64,000 nt of DNA from Mucilaginibacter sp. (GTDB lineage: Bacteria; Bacteroidota; Bacteroidia; Sphingobacteriales; Sphingobacteriaceae). The DNA is taken from assembly GCF_025362475.1 (NCBI RefSeq), contig NZ_JANYGH010000002.1, positions 1 to 64,000 on the forward strand, written 5' to 3'. Position 1 is the first letter of the stretch. Every line of letters starts with the position of its first letter. Below, piece after piece: positions 1 through 8,633 of the stretch. The notes beneath the pieces are model-generated. The model saw nothing but the letters and a program-made list of their open reading frames with translations, was not told where the DNA came from and did no database searches. The position numbers were made by a program, and so were the translations under genes.

Positions 1-95
1 GGCGGTGTCTACCTCTTCCCATTCCGAACAGAGAAGTCAAGCCCGCCAGAGCCGATGGTACTGCGGTAAAACGTGGGAGAGTAGGTCGGTGCCCA
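1..95 (+). rRNA. rrf: 5S ribosomal RNA, 3' part
   Basis: The opening bases carry the conserved 5S core (CCGAACAGAGAAGT, then the GCCGATGGTACTGC and GTGGGAGAGTAGGTCG blocks). The 5' end of the gene, about 20 bases, lies before the window. The exact 3' end near base 95 is estimated from the paired terminal helix and may be off by a few bases. The rest of the rRNA operon should lie immediately upstream of the window. Confidence 0.95.
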
Positions 96-125
96 ATCTT
101 AAAAGCCCCAAAAGGCTGAATCGTG

Positions 126-156
126 AAACCCTTCATCTATCGGATGAGGGGTTTTT
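126..156 (+). terminator. Rho-independent terminator of the rRNA operon
   Basis: A 12-bp stem (AAACCCTTCATC at 126-137 paired with GATGAGGGGTTT at 143-154, one G-T wobble) closes a five-base loop and runs into a short T tract. It sits about 30 bases after the 5S rRNA, where the rRNA transcript should end. Confidence 0.85.
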
Positions 157-270
157 GCGTTTATAGTAATTTTTCTTATCTATACCGGCAACTTCCTGGC
201 TTCGCCTTGGTTTCAGTTCCTTTTTCGTTTGCCGTTCTTTTTGTTACATTTAAGGCATATACCTTAAACC

Positions 271-1059
271 ATGACATCCCAACAGGCACAACTTTGGCAA
301 AACATTCAAGACTTTCAATTAGATGGTCCCGAAGTTGATTTTACGTTTTCGGAAAGGCTGGCACGTGAAAATGGTTGGACTAAAGTTTATACCGAACGGG
401 TTATCATCGAATATAAAAAATTCATTTTCCTTTGCTGTATCAGTTCAGATGGAGTTACCCCATCTGATCCTGTAGACCAGGCCTGGCACCTGCATTTAAC
501 TTATACTCAATCATACTGGACTGGTCTGTGTCGAGACGTCCTCGGGCAGGAAATTCACCATAACCCAACCCGGGGAGGTAGGGCCGAGGCTGGTAAGTTT
601 AATGGCTATTATACGCGTACCCAACAGTTATATACGCAATTCTTTGATATTGCCCCACCCGATGATATATGGCAAAATAACATCACTCGTTTCACTGATA
701 TCAATTTCCAACGCGTAAATATGGCCAGGTATTGGCTGCTGCGCAAACCCGGGAACGGGAGCCAGGTGGCAATATTACTCATGCTTATTATTGTTGTGGG
801 CTTGTTTATTCAGGCTTCAGAAACTGCTATAGCTATCGGTATAATGGTAGCTGTTATTGTTATAGTAGTAATAGCTGTTTATCAAAATGAAAGTGGAGGG
901 AGCAGTAACGGTGGTTGCAGCGACAATGGTTGCAGTGGTGATGACAATGTTCATCATGGTGGCCATTCCGGGCATGATGGTCATGGTGGCGATAGCGGGT
1001 GCAGTAGTGGCTGTTCTGGCTGCTCGGCATCTGGTTGTAGCGGTTGTGGCAGCCATTAG
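271..1059 (+). CDS. Membrane protein with GRDP-like N-terminal domain and Cys/Gly/His-rich tail
   Basis: This 262-residue protein has three parts. Residues 1-135 form a soluble domain with the segment PSDPVDQAWHLHLTYTQSYW, which resembles the glycine-rich-domain proteins (DUF1399-like) also found in plants. Residues about 165-205 form two adjacent hydrophobic segments. Residues about 208-262 are almost only Gly, Ser, Cys, His and Asp, with repeated SGCSGCS-type units and HGGHSGHDGHGG. The tail could bind metal or be disulfide-linked, but that is inference. No signal peptide is seen. It is a single gene after the rRNA terminator. Family assignment is from memory of the motif and function is unknown. 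Confidence 0.75.
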   Translation: MTSQQAQLWQNIQDFQLDGPEVDFTFSERLARENGWTKVYTERVIIEYKKFIFLCCISSDGVTPSDPVDQAWHLHLTYTQSYWTGLCRDVLGQEIHHNPTRGGRAEAGKFNGYYTRTQQLYTQFFDIAPPDDIWQNNITRFTDINFQRVNMARYWLLRKPGNGSQVAILLMLIIVVGLFIQASETAIAIGIMVAVIVIVVIAVYQNESGGSSNGGCSDNGCSGDDNVHHGGHSGHDGHGGDSGCSSGCSGCSASGCSGCGSH

Positions 1060-1166
1060 TGAATAAGAAAATTGGAGGTAATTAAGAAACTATAAGATGA
1101 TAGATTAAGGAGTTTGTAAATCAACGAGCAGGAAAAGATCCGGTGCCTGCTCTATCCGGTGAATGT

Positions 1167-2963
1167 TTATTTTACGCCCAGGCTTGCCCTTACCTTTTTA
1201 ACTTCTGATGCGGTAACCAGGCTGCTGTTGTTACCGAAATTACTGCGGATATAGGTAAGCACTTGTGCTATTTGGGCATCGGTTAAAAAATTATGCTTGG
1301 GCATTACGCTATTATATGGTTTATTTTTAACCTTAACCGGTCCTTCCAGGCCATTTAGCAAAACCTGTATGGCCAGGTCTTTTTCCATGTATTTACCGCC
1401 GGTAACCCACTCAGATCCATTTAGCGGCGGAAATAGGTTGCCATCGCCTTTCCCGTTTTTTTGGTGGCAGTTGGCACAATAGTTAGCATATATTTTGGCT
1501 CCGCCTTTGAGCATACCGGTGGCTATGTTATTACGCACAGGGTTGGGCATTTTAAAATTCGGTAATTTTTTACGCAGTTCCATTTTGGCAAGTTGGTCAT
1601 CGGCGAATTTGCTTTTATCGCCTTGGTAAAAAATGCGCCAAACCCTGCCTTTTTCGGTATCGCTTACATAAAGCGAACCATCGGGGCCAACAGATAATCC
1701 CATAGGGCGGCAAACTGCGTCACTTACGCTTACCACGGTATTATGTGCCGCAAAGCCATCTGCAAATATTTCCCATGAACCAGTGGGGACACCATTTTTA
1801 AAAGGAATAAACGCCACAAAGAATCCTGCCTGCGGATAGGGCGAGCGGTTGGTTGACCCATGGAAAGCTACAAATGCGCCATTCTTATACCTGGCCGGAA
1901 ATTGGTTGCCGGTGTAAAAAAGCAGGTCGTTGGGTGCCCAATGCGCTTGGAAAGCTATCAATGGTTGCGCATACCGGGCGCCGTTACCAGCTTTTTTGCC
2001 GTCGCCCCCATATTCGGGGTTCAGTAATTTTTTATGTTTAATAGGATCATAGTAATAATAGGGCCAGCCAACGTCGGTGCCTTTTTTTATCTTTAAAAAT
2101 TCCTCTGCAGGCATAACCGCGCTTTGCCAGGCACTAAAGATTTTAGGGAATAGCAGGCGAAAGTCATCCCGGCCATGGGCGACTATATACAGGCAGTTAT
2201 CGGCGGTATTCCAGTCCATAGCCACTACGCTGCGCAGGCCAGTGGCGTAGCGGATGCCATCTTTTTGCTGCTGGTTGGGCTTGGCCTCGTCAAATTGCCA
2301 AATGCCTCCATATTCCTGCAAAAGCGGACAGCCCTTTACCCCTGGTGAGCCCGGCACACGATTTTGTTCCTGGCAGGCGTTTGATGGTGCGCCAAAAGCT
2401 ACGTACATATGCCCGTCATTATCAAAGGCAAGGGGTTTGGCATCGTGCTCGTGCTCACCGTGCGCATCATGCAATATCAACTCCAGCGGGCCATCAGGTA
2501 CCAACGTTGCCGGGTTCAATTTAGTTCGGTAAACATTTACTTCCGAACTGAAATACAGATAACCTTTATGAACGCGCATGGCCGTGCCATAAGGTCCCTT
2601 ATCATCGTAATCGCCAAATTTTTGAATGATGTCAGCTTTGCCATCCTGATCGGTATCACGGGCGGCCACATTGCCGCCAATGGAATCGGGGAAGCGGAGT
2701 TTTACATAAATATCGCCGTTTGTATTTACGGCAAGATGGCGTGCCCGGCCCTCGAGGCTATCAATAACAATAAAGGCTTTAAAATTACCAGGGAGGTATA
2801 AGCCGCCGTTATTTGCATCTGCAACAAGGAGTTTATTTTTTTTTACGATAACCGTAAAACTGATCATGATTAACGCAATACCAATAACTGTAATATGCGT
2901 TATGGGCCGATGTGCCAAACTTATTGAAAGCCTTTTCACGCGTAAAAAATTGTGCTTTATCAT
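1167..2963 (-). CDS. Membrane-anchored glucose/sorbosone dehydrogenase-type protein with C-terminal cytochrome c domain
   Basis: The 598-residue protein starts with a hydrophobic anchor (about residues 22-40). A six-bladed propeller of the PQQ-dependent sugar dehydrogenase (GSDH/sorbosone dehydrogenase) type follows, with ARDTDQDGKAD, the PLAFDNDGHMYVAFG blade and VGPDGSLYVSDTEKGRVWRI. The last 110 residues are a class I cytochrome c: heme motif CANCH at 496-500 and a likely axial Met at 554 in SVMPKHN. The expected role is periplasmic oxidation of a sugar or alcohol with electrons passed directly to the fused heme. The substrate cannot be read from the sequence. The gene is monocistronic and divergent from the permease gene, with 234 bases between them. 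Confidence 0.85.
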   Translation of the reverse strand: MIKHNFLRVKRLSISLAHRPITHITVIGIALIMISFTVIVKKNKLLVADANNGGLYLPGNFKAFIVIDSLEGRARHLAVNTNGDIYVKLRFPDSIGGNVAARDTDQDGKADIIQKFGDYDDKGPYGTAMRVHKGYLYFSSEVNVYRTKLNPATLVPDGPLELILHDAHGEHEHDAKPLAFDNDGHMYVAFGAPSNACQEQNRVPGSPGVKGCPLLQEYGGIWQFDEAKPNQQQKDGIRYATGLRSVVAMDWNTADNCLYIVAHGRDDFRLLFPKIFSAWQSAVMPAEEFLKIKKGTDVGWPYYYYDPIKHKKLLNPEYGGDGKKAGNGARYAQPLIAFQAHWAPNDLLFYTGNQFPARYKNGAFVAFHGSTNRSPYPQAGFFVAFIPFKNGVPTGSWEIFADGFAAHNTVVSVSDAVCRPMGLSVGPDGSLYVSDTEKGRVWRIFYQGDKSKFADDQLAKMELRKKLPNFKMPNPVRNNIATGMLKGGAKIYANYCANCHQKNGKGDGNLFPPLNGSEWVTGGKYMEKDLAIQVLLNGLEGPVKVKNKPYNSVMPKHNFLTDAQIAQVLTYIRSNFGNNSSLVTASEVKKVRASLGVK

Positions 2964-3197
2964 TTCGAGGATCAGAAAAAGATCAATATTATTTGAATGG
3001 GTTAACGTAACATTTCAAACATTGCCGGTATTATAAGGATTTTAGATGTTAAATGTTTTTGATAAGCGGGTTAAAACTTTGCCGCCGCAAATAAAAAGTT
3101 GTCGGGAAGCTAATACTATGTATCATACGTATCAATAATTTTATCATCCATATTTAATAAAAACCCTATCTTATCGTCCTTTATAAACAGAACATAT

Positions 3198-4508
3198 ATG
3201 CCCGCATCTGAAAAAAAATTAGGTTTATGGACGAGCACCTCCCTGGTGGTGGGCAATATGATAGGTGCCGGTGTATTCTTGATGCCAGCGGCCATGGCCG
3301 GGTTTGGTAGTATAGGTTTGCTGGGCTGGGTGTTTTCGGCCATTGGCTCGTTCTTCCTGGCCAAAGTTTTCAGCAATATGAGCAAATTGTTGCCGCATGC
3401 TACCGGGGGGCCGTATGCATTTACCCGCAATGGTTTTGGCGATTTTGCAGGATTCCTGGTAGCCTGGGGATATTTCATATCTACCTCATGCGCCAACGCG
3501 GCTATCACCATATCATTGGTGAGCGCGCTTAGTACTTTTTTCCCGATACTGGCCACCAGTAATATTGCGGCTGTTTCAACTGGTCTGTGCGCGATTTGGT
3601 TACTTACCTATATCAATACGCTTGGTGTTGTTACCAGCGGCAAATTGCAATTGATAACAACTATTCTTAAGGTTTTGCCATTGCTACTGGTGGCTGTTGG
3701 CGGCTTGTTTTTTTTACAGCTTAAAAACTTTACGCCCTTTAACAGCAGCGGCAACACTACTTATGGTGCAATAAGCGCTACTGCTGCCCTGACCATGTTT
3801 TCATTTATAGGTATCGAATGTGCCACTATACCCGCGGGTAGTGTAATCAATCCGGAGAAAACGATACCTAAAGCAACCATGATCGGTTTATTTATAGCCA
3901 CTTTGGTTTATATTTTGGGTAGTGTAAGTGTATTGGGAATAATCCCGGCGGCGCAATTACAGCGTTCCGTTACTCCATATGCCGATGCCGCTGTTGTAAT
4001 TTACGGTAGCAGTGCCCGCTATTGGGTAAGCGCGGGTGTGGCCATTGCCGCTTTTGGCGCACTTAACGGGTGGACGCTGATGCAGGGGCAAATGCCCTTT
4101 GCTACTGCAAAGGATAAACTATTCCCGGCGATATTTGCCAGGCAGAATAAAAAAGGGGTGCCTTATGTAGGGATTCTTTTAAGCAGCGCGCTTGTATCTG
4201 TTTTCATGAGCATGAATTATACCAAAGGACTTGTTGAGCAGTTTAGGTTTTTACTGCTGCTATCCTTATTATCTATGTTGATCCCTTACCTGCTATCTGC
4301 CGCCTCGTACCTCATCATCAAGGCAAAAGCTAAACAAACCAACGGCTGGGCGGGTGCTGTACTGCTGGCCATTTTAGCGTTTGGTTATGCGTTGTGGAAT
4401 ATTGCCGGTACTGGCAAGGAGGCCGTTTATTATGGTTTTTTATTGCTGATGATCAGTGTACCGTTTTATGTTTGGGTGGCATATAAAAAAAGTAAAGAAA
4501 AGGAGTAA
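3198..4508 (+). CDS. APC-superfamily amino acid transporter (AdiC/basic amino acid antiporter type)
   Basis: A 436-residue polytopic membrane protein with about 12 hydrophobic helices. The first helix carries VGNMIGAGVFLMPA, the unwound substrate-site motif of APC transporters (GSG or GAG in AdiC-like proteins), and ATGGPYAFTRNGFG follows in the third helix. The length fits the arginine/agmatine antiporter family (about 440 residues). No decarboxylase gene lies beside it, so an acid-resistance role is not supported and general amino-acid uptake or exchange is the safer call. The ATG at 3198 places the first helix at about residue 10. It is transcribed alone. Confidence 0.85.
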   Translation: MPASEKKLGLWTSTSLVVGNMIGAGVFLMPAAMAGFGSIGLLGWVFSAIGSFFLAKVFSNMSKLLPHATGGPYAFTRNGFGDFAGFLVAWGYFISTSCANAAITISLVSALSTFFPILATSNIAAVSTGLCAIWLLTYINTLGVVTSGKLQLITTILKVLPLLLVAVGGLFFLQLKNFTPFNSSGNTTYGAISATAALTMFSFIGIECATIPAGSVINPEKTIPKATMIGLFIATLVYILGSVSVLGIIPAAQLQRSVTPYADAAVVIYGSSARYWVSAGVAIAAFGALNGWTLMQGQMPFATAKDKLFPAIFARQNKKGVPYVGILLSSALVSVFMSMNYTKGLVEQFRFLLLLSLLSMLIPYLLSAASYLIIKAKAKQTNGWAGAVLLAILAFGYALWNIAGTGKEAVYYGFLLLMISVPFYVWVAYKKSKEKE

Positions 4509-4596
4509 GGCCTGTGTAGTATTTTGTATTACAAATATTACGCTTTTATTATTTGTTTGTAAATCAATAGTTTCAATAATATCTATCCATTGTAAA

Positions 4597-4653
4597 TGTT
4601 AAATTTTGGCGCTAAAGTGTTAAATTTCATAGCACAAGTGTTAAATAGCTTTG
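4597..4653 (+). promoter_or_regulatory. Promoter with three 21-bp-phased TGTTAAAT repeats and a -7 box
   Basis: TGTTAAAT occurs at 4597, 4618 and 4639, spaced exactly 21 bp (two helical turns). Two copies extend to AAGTGTTAAAT. The last repeat touches TAGCTTTG (4646-4653), a perfect match to the Bacteroidota -7 consensus TAnnTTTG, 44 bases before the ATG at 4698. Nine-base direct repeats on a 21-bp period are the known binding geometry of LytTR-family regulators. The repeats occupy the place of the -33 element, which suggests activation. The regulator gene is not in this window. Confidence 0.7.
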
Positions 4654-4697
4654 ATTACTAAAAACTTAGTTATACCTTGGTTCTCATAAACTACCTT

Positions 4698-7535
4698 ATG
4701 AAAATCACAATTCCTGCACTAATAATATTTTGCTTAAGTACGTTTTCTGTTTTTGCGCAAAATAGTTATTCCATTAAAGGTTTGGTTGCCGATACAGCAT
4801 CAAACTCAAAACTTACCAATGCCACAGTAGCTGTTTTAAATGCCAAAGATTCCATTCTGCAAAAATTTACCAGGGTAAACGAAGGGCAATTTGCCATAAA
4901 CAACCTTAAAAAGGGAAAGTTTATCCTGCTGGTATCCTACTCTGGTTATGCCGATTTTGTAGAGCGCTTTACGTTGGATTCTGCACACACTACACATAAT
5001 TTTGGCAATATTGGTATGATACTTAAAACACAGCTGCTTAAAGAGGTAATTATAAAAGCCCAGGTAGCTGCTGTTAAAATTAAGGGCGATACGACCGAAT
5101 TTAATGCCAAAGCCTTCACGGTACAACCCAATGCTAAGGTAGAGGACTTGCTGAAAGAGCTTCCGGGCATACAGGTGGATAAAGACGGCAAAATTACCGC
5201 TCAGGGCCAAACCGTAAGTAAAGTATTGGTTGATGGGGAAGAGTTTTTTGGTGACGACCCTACCCTGGTTACCAAAAACCTGCGTGCCGATATGGTGGAT
5301 AAGGTACAGCTTTATGATAAAAAAAGCGACCAGGCCGCTTTTACCGGTATCGATGATGGTGTAAAGAATAAAACCATCAACATTAAACTTAAAGAGGATA
5401 AAAAGAACGGCTATTTTGGTAAAATAGATGCTGATGGCGGTACCGATAAATACTACCAGGAGCAGATACTTTTCAACAGGTTTAAGGGCAAGCAAAAGCT
5501 TTCGGTATATGGCACTTTGGGCAATACGGGTAAAGTAGGTTTAGGCTGGGATGATAACAGCAAATACGGCGGCAGTGGCGGTCTTGAATTTGGCGATGGG
5601 GGTGAGATTTATTTCAATGGCGGAGGTGGCGACGACCTTGACTCGTTTAGTGGCCGGTTTGATGGTGAGGGGATTCCCCTTGCGAGATCGGCGGGTGCGC
5701 ATTACGATACCAAATGGAACGGCGATAAACAATCTATCAACGGCAATTTTAAAATAGGTTCGTTAAATGTTGATGGTACCAAAACTACGCTAACGCAAAA
5801 CAATTACGGCAATACCTTTACCACTAATAACTCTGATCAGATTTTTCACAACCACATGTTTCGTCAAAAGCTGGATCTTACCTACCAGGTAAAGCTTGAT
5901 ACTGCACAAAATTTAAAATTGATGGTTGATGGAACAGATAAAAACACCATCACTAATAATACTTATGATTATGTGAGCAAGCGGGCCGATGGATCACTGC
6001 AAAACACCAACAACCGTACTATTGATAATAATGTGCATCAAAAAATATTTAATGCCAGCGCGTTTTATACCAAGAAGTTTAAAAAGGTTGGTCGTACCTT
6101 ATCGGTAAACGTAACCGAGGGATTTAATCAAAGTAATTCGGATGGGCATTTATATGCCAGAACTAAATTCTTTGATACAACAGCTTTTGATAACACCGCG
6201 ACTGCCACTAAAGATACCATCACTGATCAGCGTAAAACAACAAACATTAAAACCAATATCTTAAACACAAACCTTACCTATACCGAGCCGCTTTCAAAAA
6301 CCTTTTCGGCAATTGTAAATTATGGCATCAACGTGAGTAACAACAGTGCCGACAGGCGATCATACAACGCTTCGGGAACTAATCCTGATGGCTCAAAACA
6401 GTATAATATGCTTGATACTACGGTAAGTAATAATTATAAGATAAACCAGGTATCAAACCAGTTTGGCTTAAACTTCAATTACAAAAGCAAGAAGAGTACA
6501 TTTAATTTTGGTTCGCGAGTTTCGGCCGTTAATTTTAAACAGATAAATGAAATCACGGGCACCGAGCGTGTTCGTAATTTTACCAACTGGTTTCCGCAAG
6601 CCACTTTCCAATATCGCTTTTCTCAGCAGGAATCGGTAAGGCTGAGCTATAATGGTAATACTACTCAACCAACGATTGATCAGATACAACCCGTAAAAGT
6701 AAATACCGATAACCTGAACATTACGCTGGGTAATGCTAACCTGCGGCCATCATACACCAACCGCTTAAATTTTAGCTATAACTCCTATAAAGTACTGAGC
6801 GGACAATCTATATGGCTGTATGGATCCTATTCCAATACCTATAACCCCATTGTGAGCAATGTATCTACTATTGACGGTGCAAGTACCTATCAATACACCA
6901 ACCTTAAAAATAAGCAAACTGTAAATATGTATGGAAGTATTTACTTTGACAGAAAAATACCGAAGGTTGATATCAACGCCGGCCTGGGTATAAACGCCAA
7001 TGGCAATACCTATTATAATTACTCTAAAATTGATTCGGGCGCCAACCTGTTAAATAAAACACAATCATATACCTACTCGGCCGAATTCAGGTTATCAAAG
7101 TACAAACAGAAAAAGTATGATATCAATGCGTCCTTTGGGCCTACTTATACCATAAACTCATCCTCATTGCAACCCAATATTAACAATAATGGTCGCGGCT
7201 TTCAGGCCAGCGGCGGATTTAATATTTACCTGCCGCTGCATTTCACCATCGGGTCTGATTGTAATTACCAGTTTAATGCAAAAACACAGTCGTTTCCAGA
7301 GGATTTCAGAAAAACGATCTTAAATGCCACCATCGGTAAATCATTCATGAAAGATGAAAGCATTAAAATATACCTTGCCGGTAACGATCTGCTAAATCAA
7401 AATACCGGTTATAGCAGAACCGGGAGTGCTAACCAACTTTCGCAGGAAAGATATACCGCTATCAGAAGATTCTTTATGCTTTCGCTTGTTTGGGACTTTA
7501 ACCACGTTGGCGGCGGCGCAGCACCTAAAAAATAA
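4698..7535 (+). CDS. Outer-membrane beta-barrel protein with carboxypeptidase-like regulatory domain (TonB-receptor-like)
   Basis: The ATG at 4698 is preferred over an upstream TTG at 4677 because it gives a clean signal peptide ending SVFAQ. The mature protein starts with a carboxypeptidase-D-like beta sandwich (about residues 22-105). A plug-like segment follows (KVLVDGEEFFGDDPTLVTKNL and the KTINIKLKEDKKNGYFGK stretch), then a Gly/Asp-rich linker, then a long beta-barrel of the OMP_b-brl_3 type rich in alternating polar and aromatic residues. It is about 945 residues long. It is followed after 6 bases by a GLPGLI-family gene, so the two form an operon behind the 21-bp repeat promoter. The cargo is unknown; peptide or metal uptake are possibilities, not shown. 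Confidence 0.88.
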   Translation: MKITIPALIIFCLSTFSVFAQNSYSIKGLVADTASNSKLTNATVAVLNAKDSILQKFTRVNEGQFAINNLKKGKFILLVSYSGYADFVERFTLDSAHTTHNFGNIGMILKTQLLKEVIIKAQVAAVKIKGDTTEFNAKAFTVQPNAKVEDLLKELPGIQVDKDGKITAQGQTVSKVLVDGEEFFGDDPTLVTKNLRADMVDKVQLYDKKSDQAAFTGIDDGVKNKTINIKLKEDKKNGYFGKIDADGGTDKYYQEQILFNRFKGKQKLSVYGTLGNTGKVGLGWDDNSKYGGSGGLEFGDGGEIYFNGGGGDDLDSFSGRFDGEGIPLARSAGAHYDTKWNGDKQSINGNFKIGSLNVDGTKTTLTQNNYGNTFTTNNSDQIFHNHMFRQKLDLTYQVKLDTAQNLKLMVDGTDKNTITNNTYDYVSKRADGSLQNTNNRTIDNNVHQKIFNASAFYTKKFKKVGRTLSVNVTEGFNQSNSDGHLYARTKFFDTTAFDNTATATKDTITDQRKTTNIKTNILNTNLTYTEPLSKTFSAIVNYGINVSNNSADRRSYNASGTNPDGSKQYNMLDTTVSNNYKINQVSNQFGLNFNYKSKKSTFNFGSRVSAVNFKQINEITGTERVRNFTNWFPQATFQYRFSQQESVRLSYNGNTTQPTIDQIQPVKVNTDNLNITLGNANLRPSYTNRLNFSYNSYKVLSGQSIWLYGSYSNTYNPIVSNVSTIDGASTYQYTNLKNKQTVNMYGSIYFDRKIPKVDINAGLGINANGNTYYNYSKIDSGANLLNKTQSYTYSAEFRLSKYKQKKYDINASFGPTYTINSSSLQPNINNNGRGFQASGGFNIYLPLHFTIGSDCNYQFNAKTQSFPEDFRKTILNATIGKSFMKDESIKIYLAGNDLLNQNTGYSRTGSANQLSQERYTAIRRFFMLSLVWDFNHVGGGAAPKK

Positions 7536-7541
7536 CCAACC

Positions 7542-8318
7542 ATGAAAAAACTCATTTTATTTGCAACCTGTTTATTTATGCTTGGCGGCAATACGCTGTT
7601 TGCCCAAAACAAGCACTTTACAACCAATGGCACCATCGAGTTTGAAAAAAGCGTGAACATGTATGCCGTTTTTCAAAAAATAATTGATAAGGATAATGAA
7701 GCGTGGCTGCAGCCGGCTTTTGATTCATACAAGAAAAATCAGCCGCAATTCAGGAAATTGAAAAGTACCCTTGCCTTTGGCAATAACAAAACTTTGTTTA
7801 CGCCTATTGAGCCCGAGAACGTAAGCAATACTTTTTTCCTGGATAACCCGATGGTTGGGCAAAATAACGTTGTACAAACAGATTTAAATACCAATACCAG
7901 TATTAACCAGAAAAAGGTTTTTGAATCGGTTTTCCTGGTAAAGGATAGTGTACGTAAAATAGACTGGAAAATAACCACCGAAACTCGCGAAATAGCCGGG
8001 TTTACATGTCGCAGGGCTAATGCGCTGGTATTGGATTCGATTTATGTTGTAGCCTTTTATACCGATGATATACCCGTATCCGGCGGACCGGAGTCATTTG
8101 CCGGCTTGCCTGGGATGATATTGGGCCTCGCTATTCCTCACGAAAACGTAACGTGGTTTGCCACCAAAGTGAACGAGATAGTTGTTGACGATAAAGCTCT
8201 TACCGCACCCAAAAAAGGTAAACAGGTAAACCGGAAGGAATTATCTGCTACACTAACCGGGGTTATGAAAGACTGGGGTAACCAATCCAACTCCTATTTA
8301 AAGGCATTTGTGTTGTAA
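7542..8318 (+). CDS. GLPGLI family secreted protein
   Basis: This 258-residue protein has an N-terminal signal peptide (cleavage near NTLFAQ) and the family signature SFAGLPGMILGL, followed by the usual VTWFATKV strand. The GLPGLI family is restricted to Bacteroidota and has no established biochemical role. Its members are usually encoded directly after an outer-membrane beta-barrel gene, as here (6-base gap), so the pair probably acts together at the outer membrane or in the periplasm. Transcription is likely shared from the promoter at 4597-4653. Confidence 0.9.
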   Translation: MKKLILFATCLFMLGGNTLFAQNKHFTTNGTIEFEKSVNMYAVFQKIIDKDNEAWLQPAFDSYKKNQPQFRKLKSTLAFGNNKTLFTPIEPENVSNTFFLDNPMVGQNNVVQTDLNTNTSINQKKVFESVFLVKDSVRKIDWKITTETREIAGFTCRRANALVLDSIYVVAFYTDDIPVSGGPESFAGLPGMILGLAIPHENVTWFATKVNEIVVDDKALTAPKKGKQVNRKELSATLTGVMKDWGNQSNSYLKAFVL

Positions 8319-8347
8319 TATATTGCGCATGCCCGTAAAAAACGGTC

Positions 8348-8443
8348 GTCATTGCTGTAAGGTACGAAGCAATCCCAAACTGTACAAATCGGATTTGTAG
8401 AGCTACTCTGTAAGTCGGGGATTGCTTCGTACCTCGCAATGAC
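8348..8443. repeat. Palindromic intergenic repeat, family B (copy 1)
   Basis: A roughly 96-bp element whose ends are near-inverted repeats: GTCATTGC..GGTACGAAGCAATC on the left and GATTGCTTCGTACCTCGCAATGAC on the right, with a variable centre containing a CTGTA core. Similar copies occur at 36552-36646, 56805-56900 and 57934-58028. It lies directly upstream of a family A element in the gap between the GLPGLI gene and the SDR gene. Confidence 0.85.
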
Positions 8444-8460
8444 GTGCTTTTTAAAAAAAA

Positions 8461-8556
8461 TTTGTCATCCTGAACAAAGTGAAGGATCTATTATTCGCTA
8501 TGCTTTTTCGCCCTGTACAGTCTGTTAATAGATCCTTCGTTCCTCAGGATGACAAA
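8461..8556. repeat. Palindromic intergenic repeat, family A (copy 1)
   Basis: A 96-bp element with outer arms TTTGTCATCCTGA and TCAGGATGACAAA and inner arms GAAGGATCTATT and AATAGATCCTTC. The centre contains CGCCCTGTACAGTCTG. Other copies are at 14228-14333 (degraded), 16029-16125 (inverted) and 36827-36922. A fragment of the right end (TCAGGATGACAAACC) repeats at about 8605-8620, so the gap 8319-8633 is filled with such elements and holds no gene. Confidence 0.85.
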
Positions 8557-8633
8557 CCTTTTTAACGTCATTTCCCCCTTTAGAGGCCACAGGATTTTAC
8601 AACTCAGGATGACAAACCTTTTAAAACGCAGGC

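Noticed and set aside
817..1056. 79-codon frame on the minus strand
   Set aside because: Antisense mirror of the Cys/Gly-rich tail; the monotonous Ala/Thr composition is a by-product of that repeat.
3116..3556. 146-codon frame on the minus strand
   Set aside because: Overlaps the start of the amino acid transporter gene, which has clear family motifs.
4836..5495. 219-codon frame on the minus strand
   Set aside because: It lies entirely inside the outer-membrane protein gene and has a shadow-type composition with no domain.
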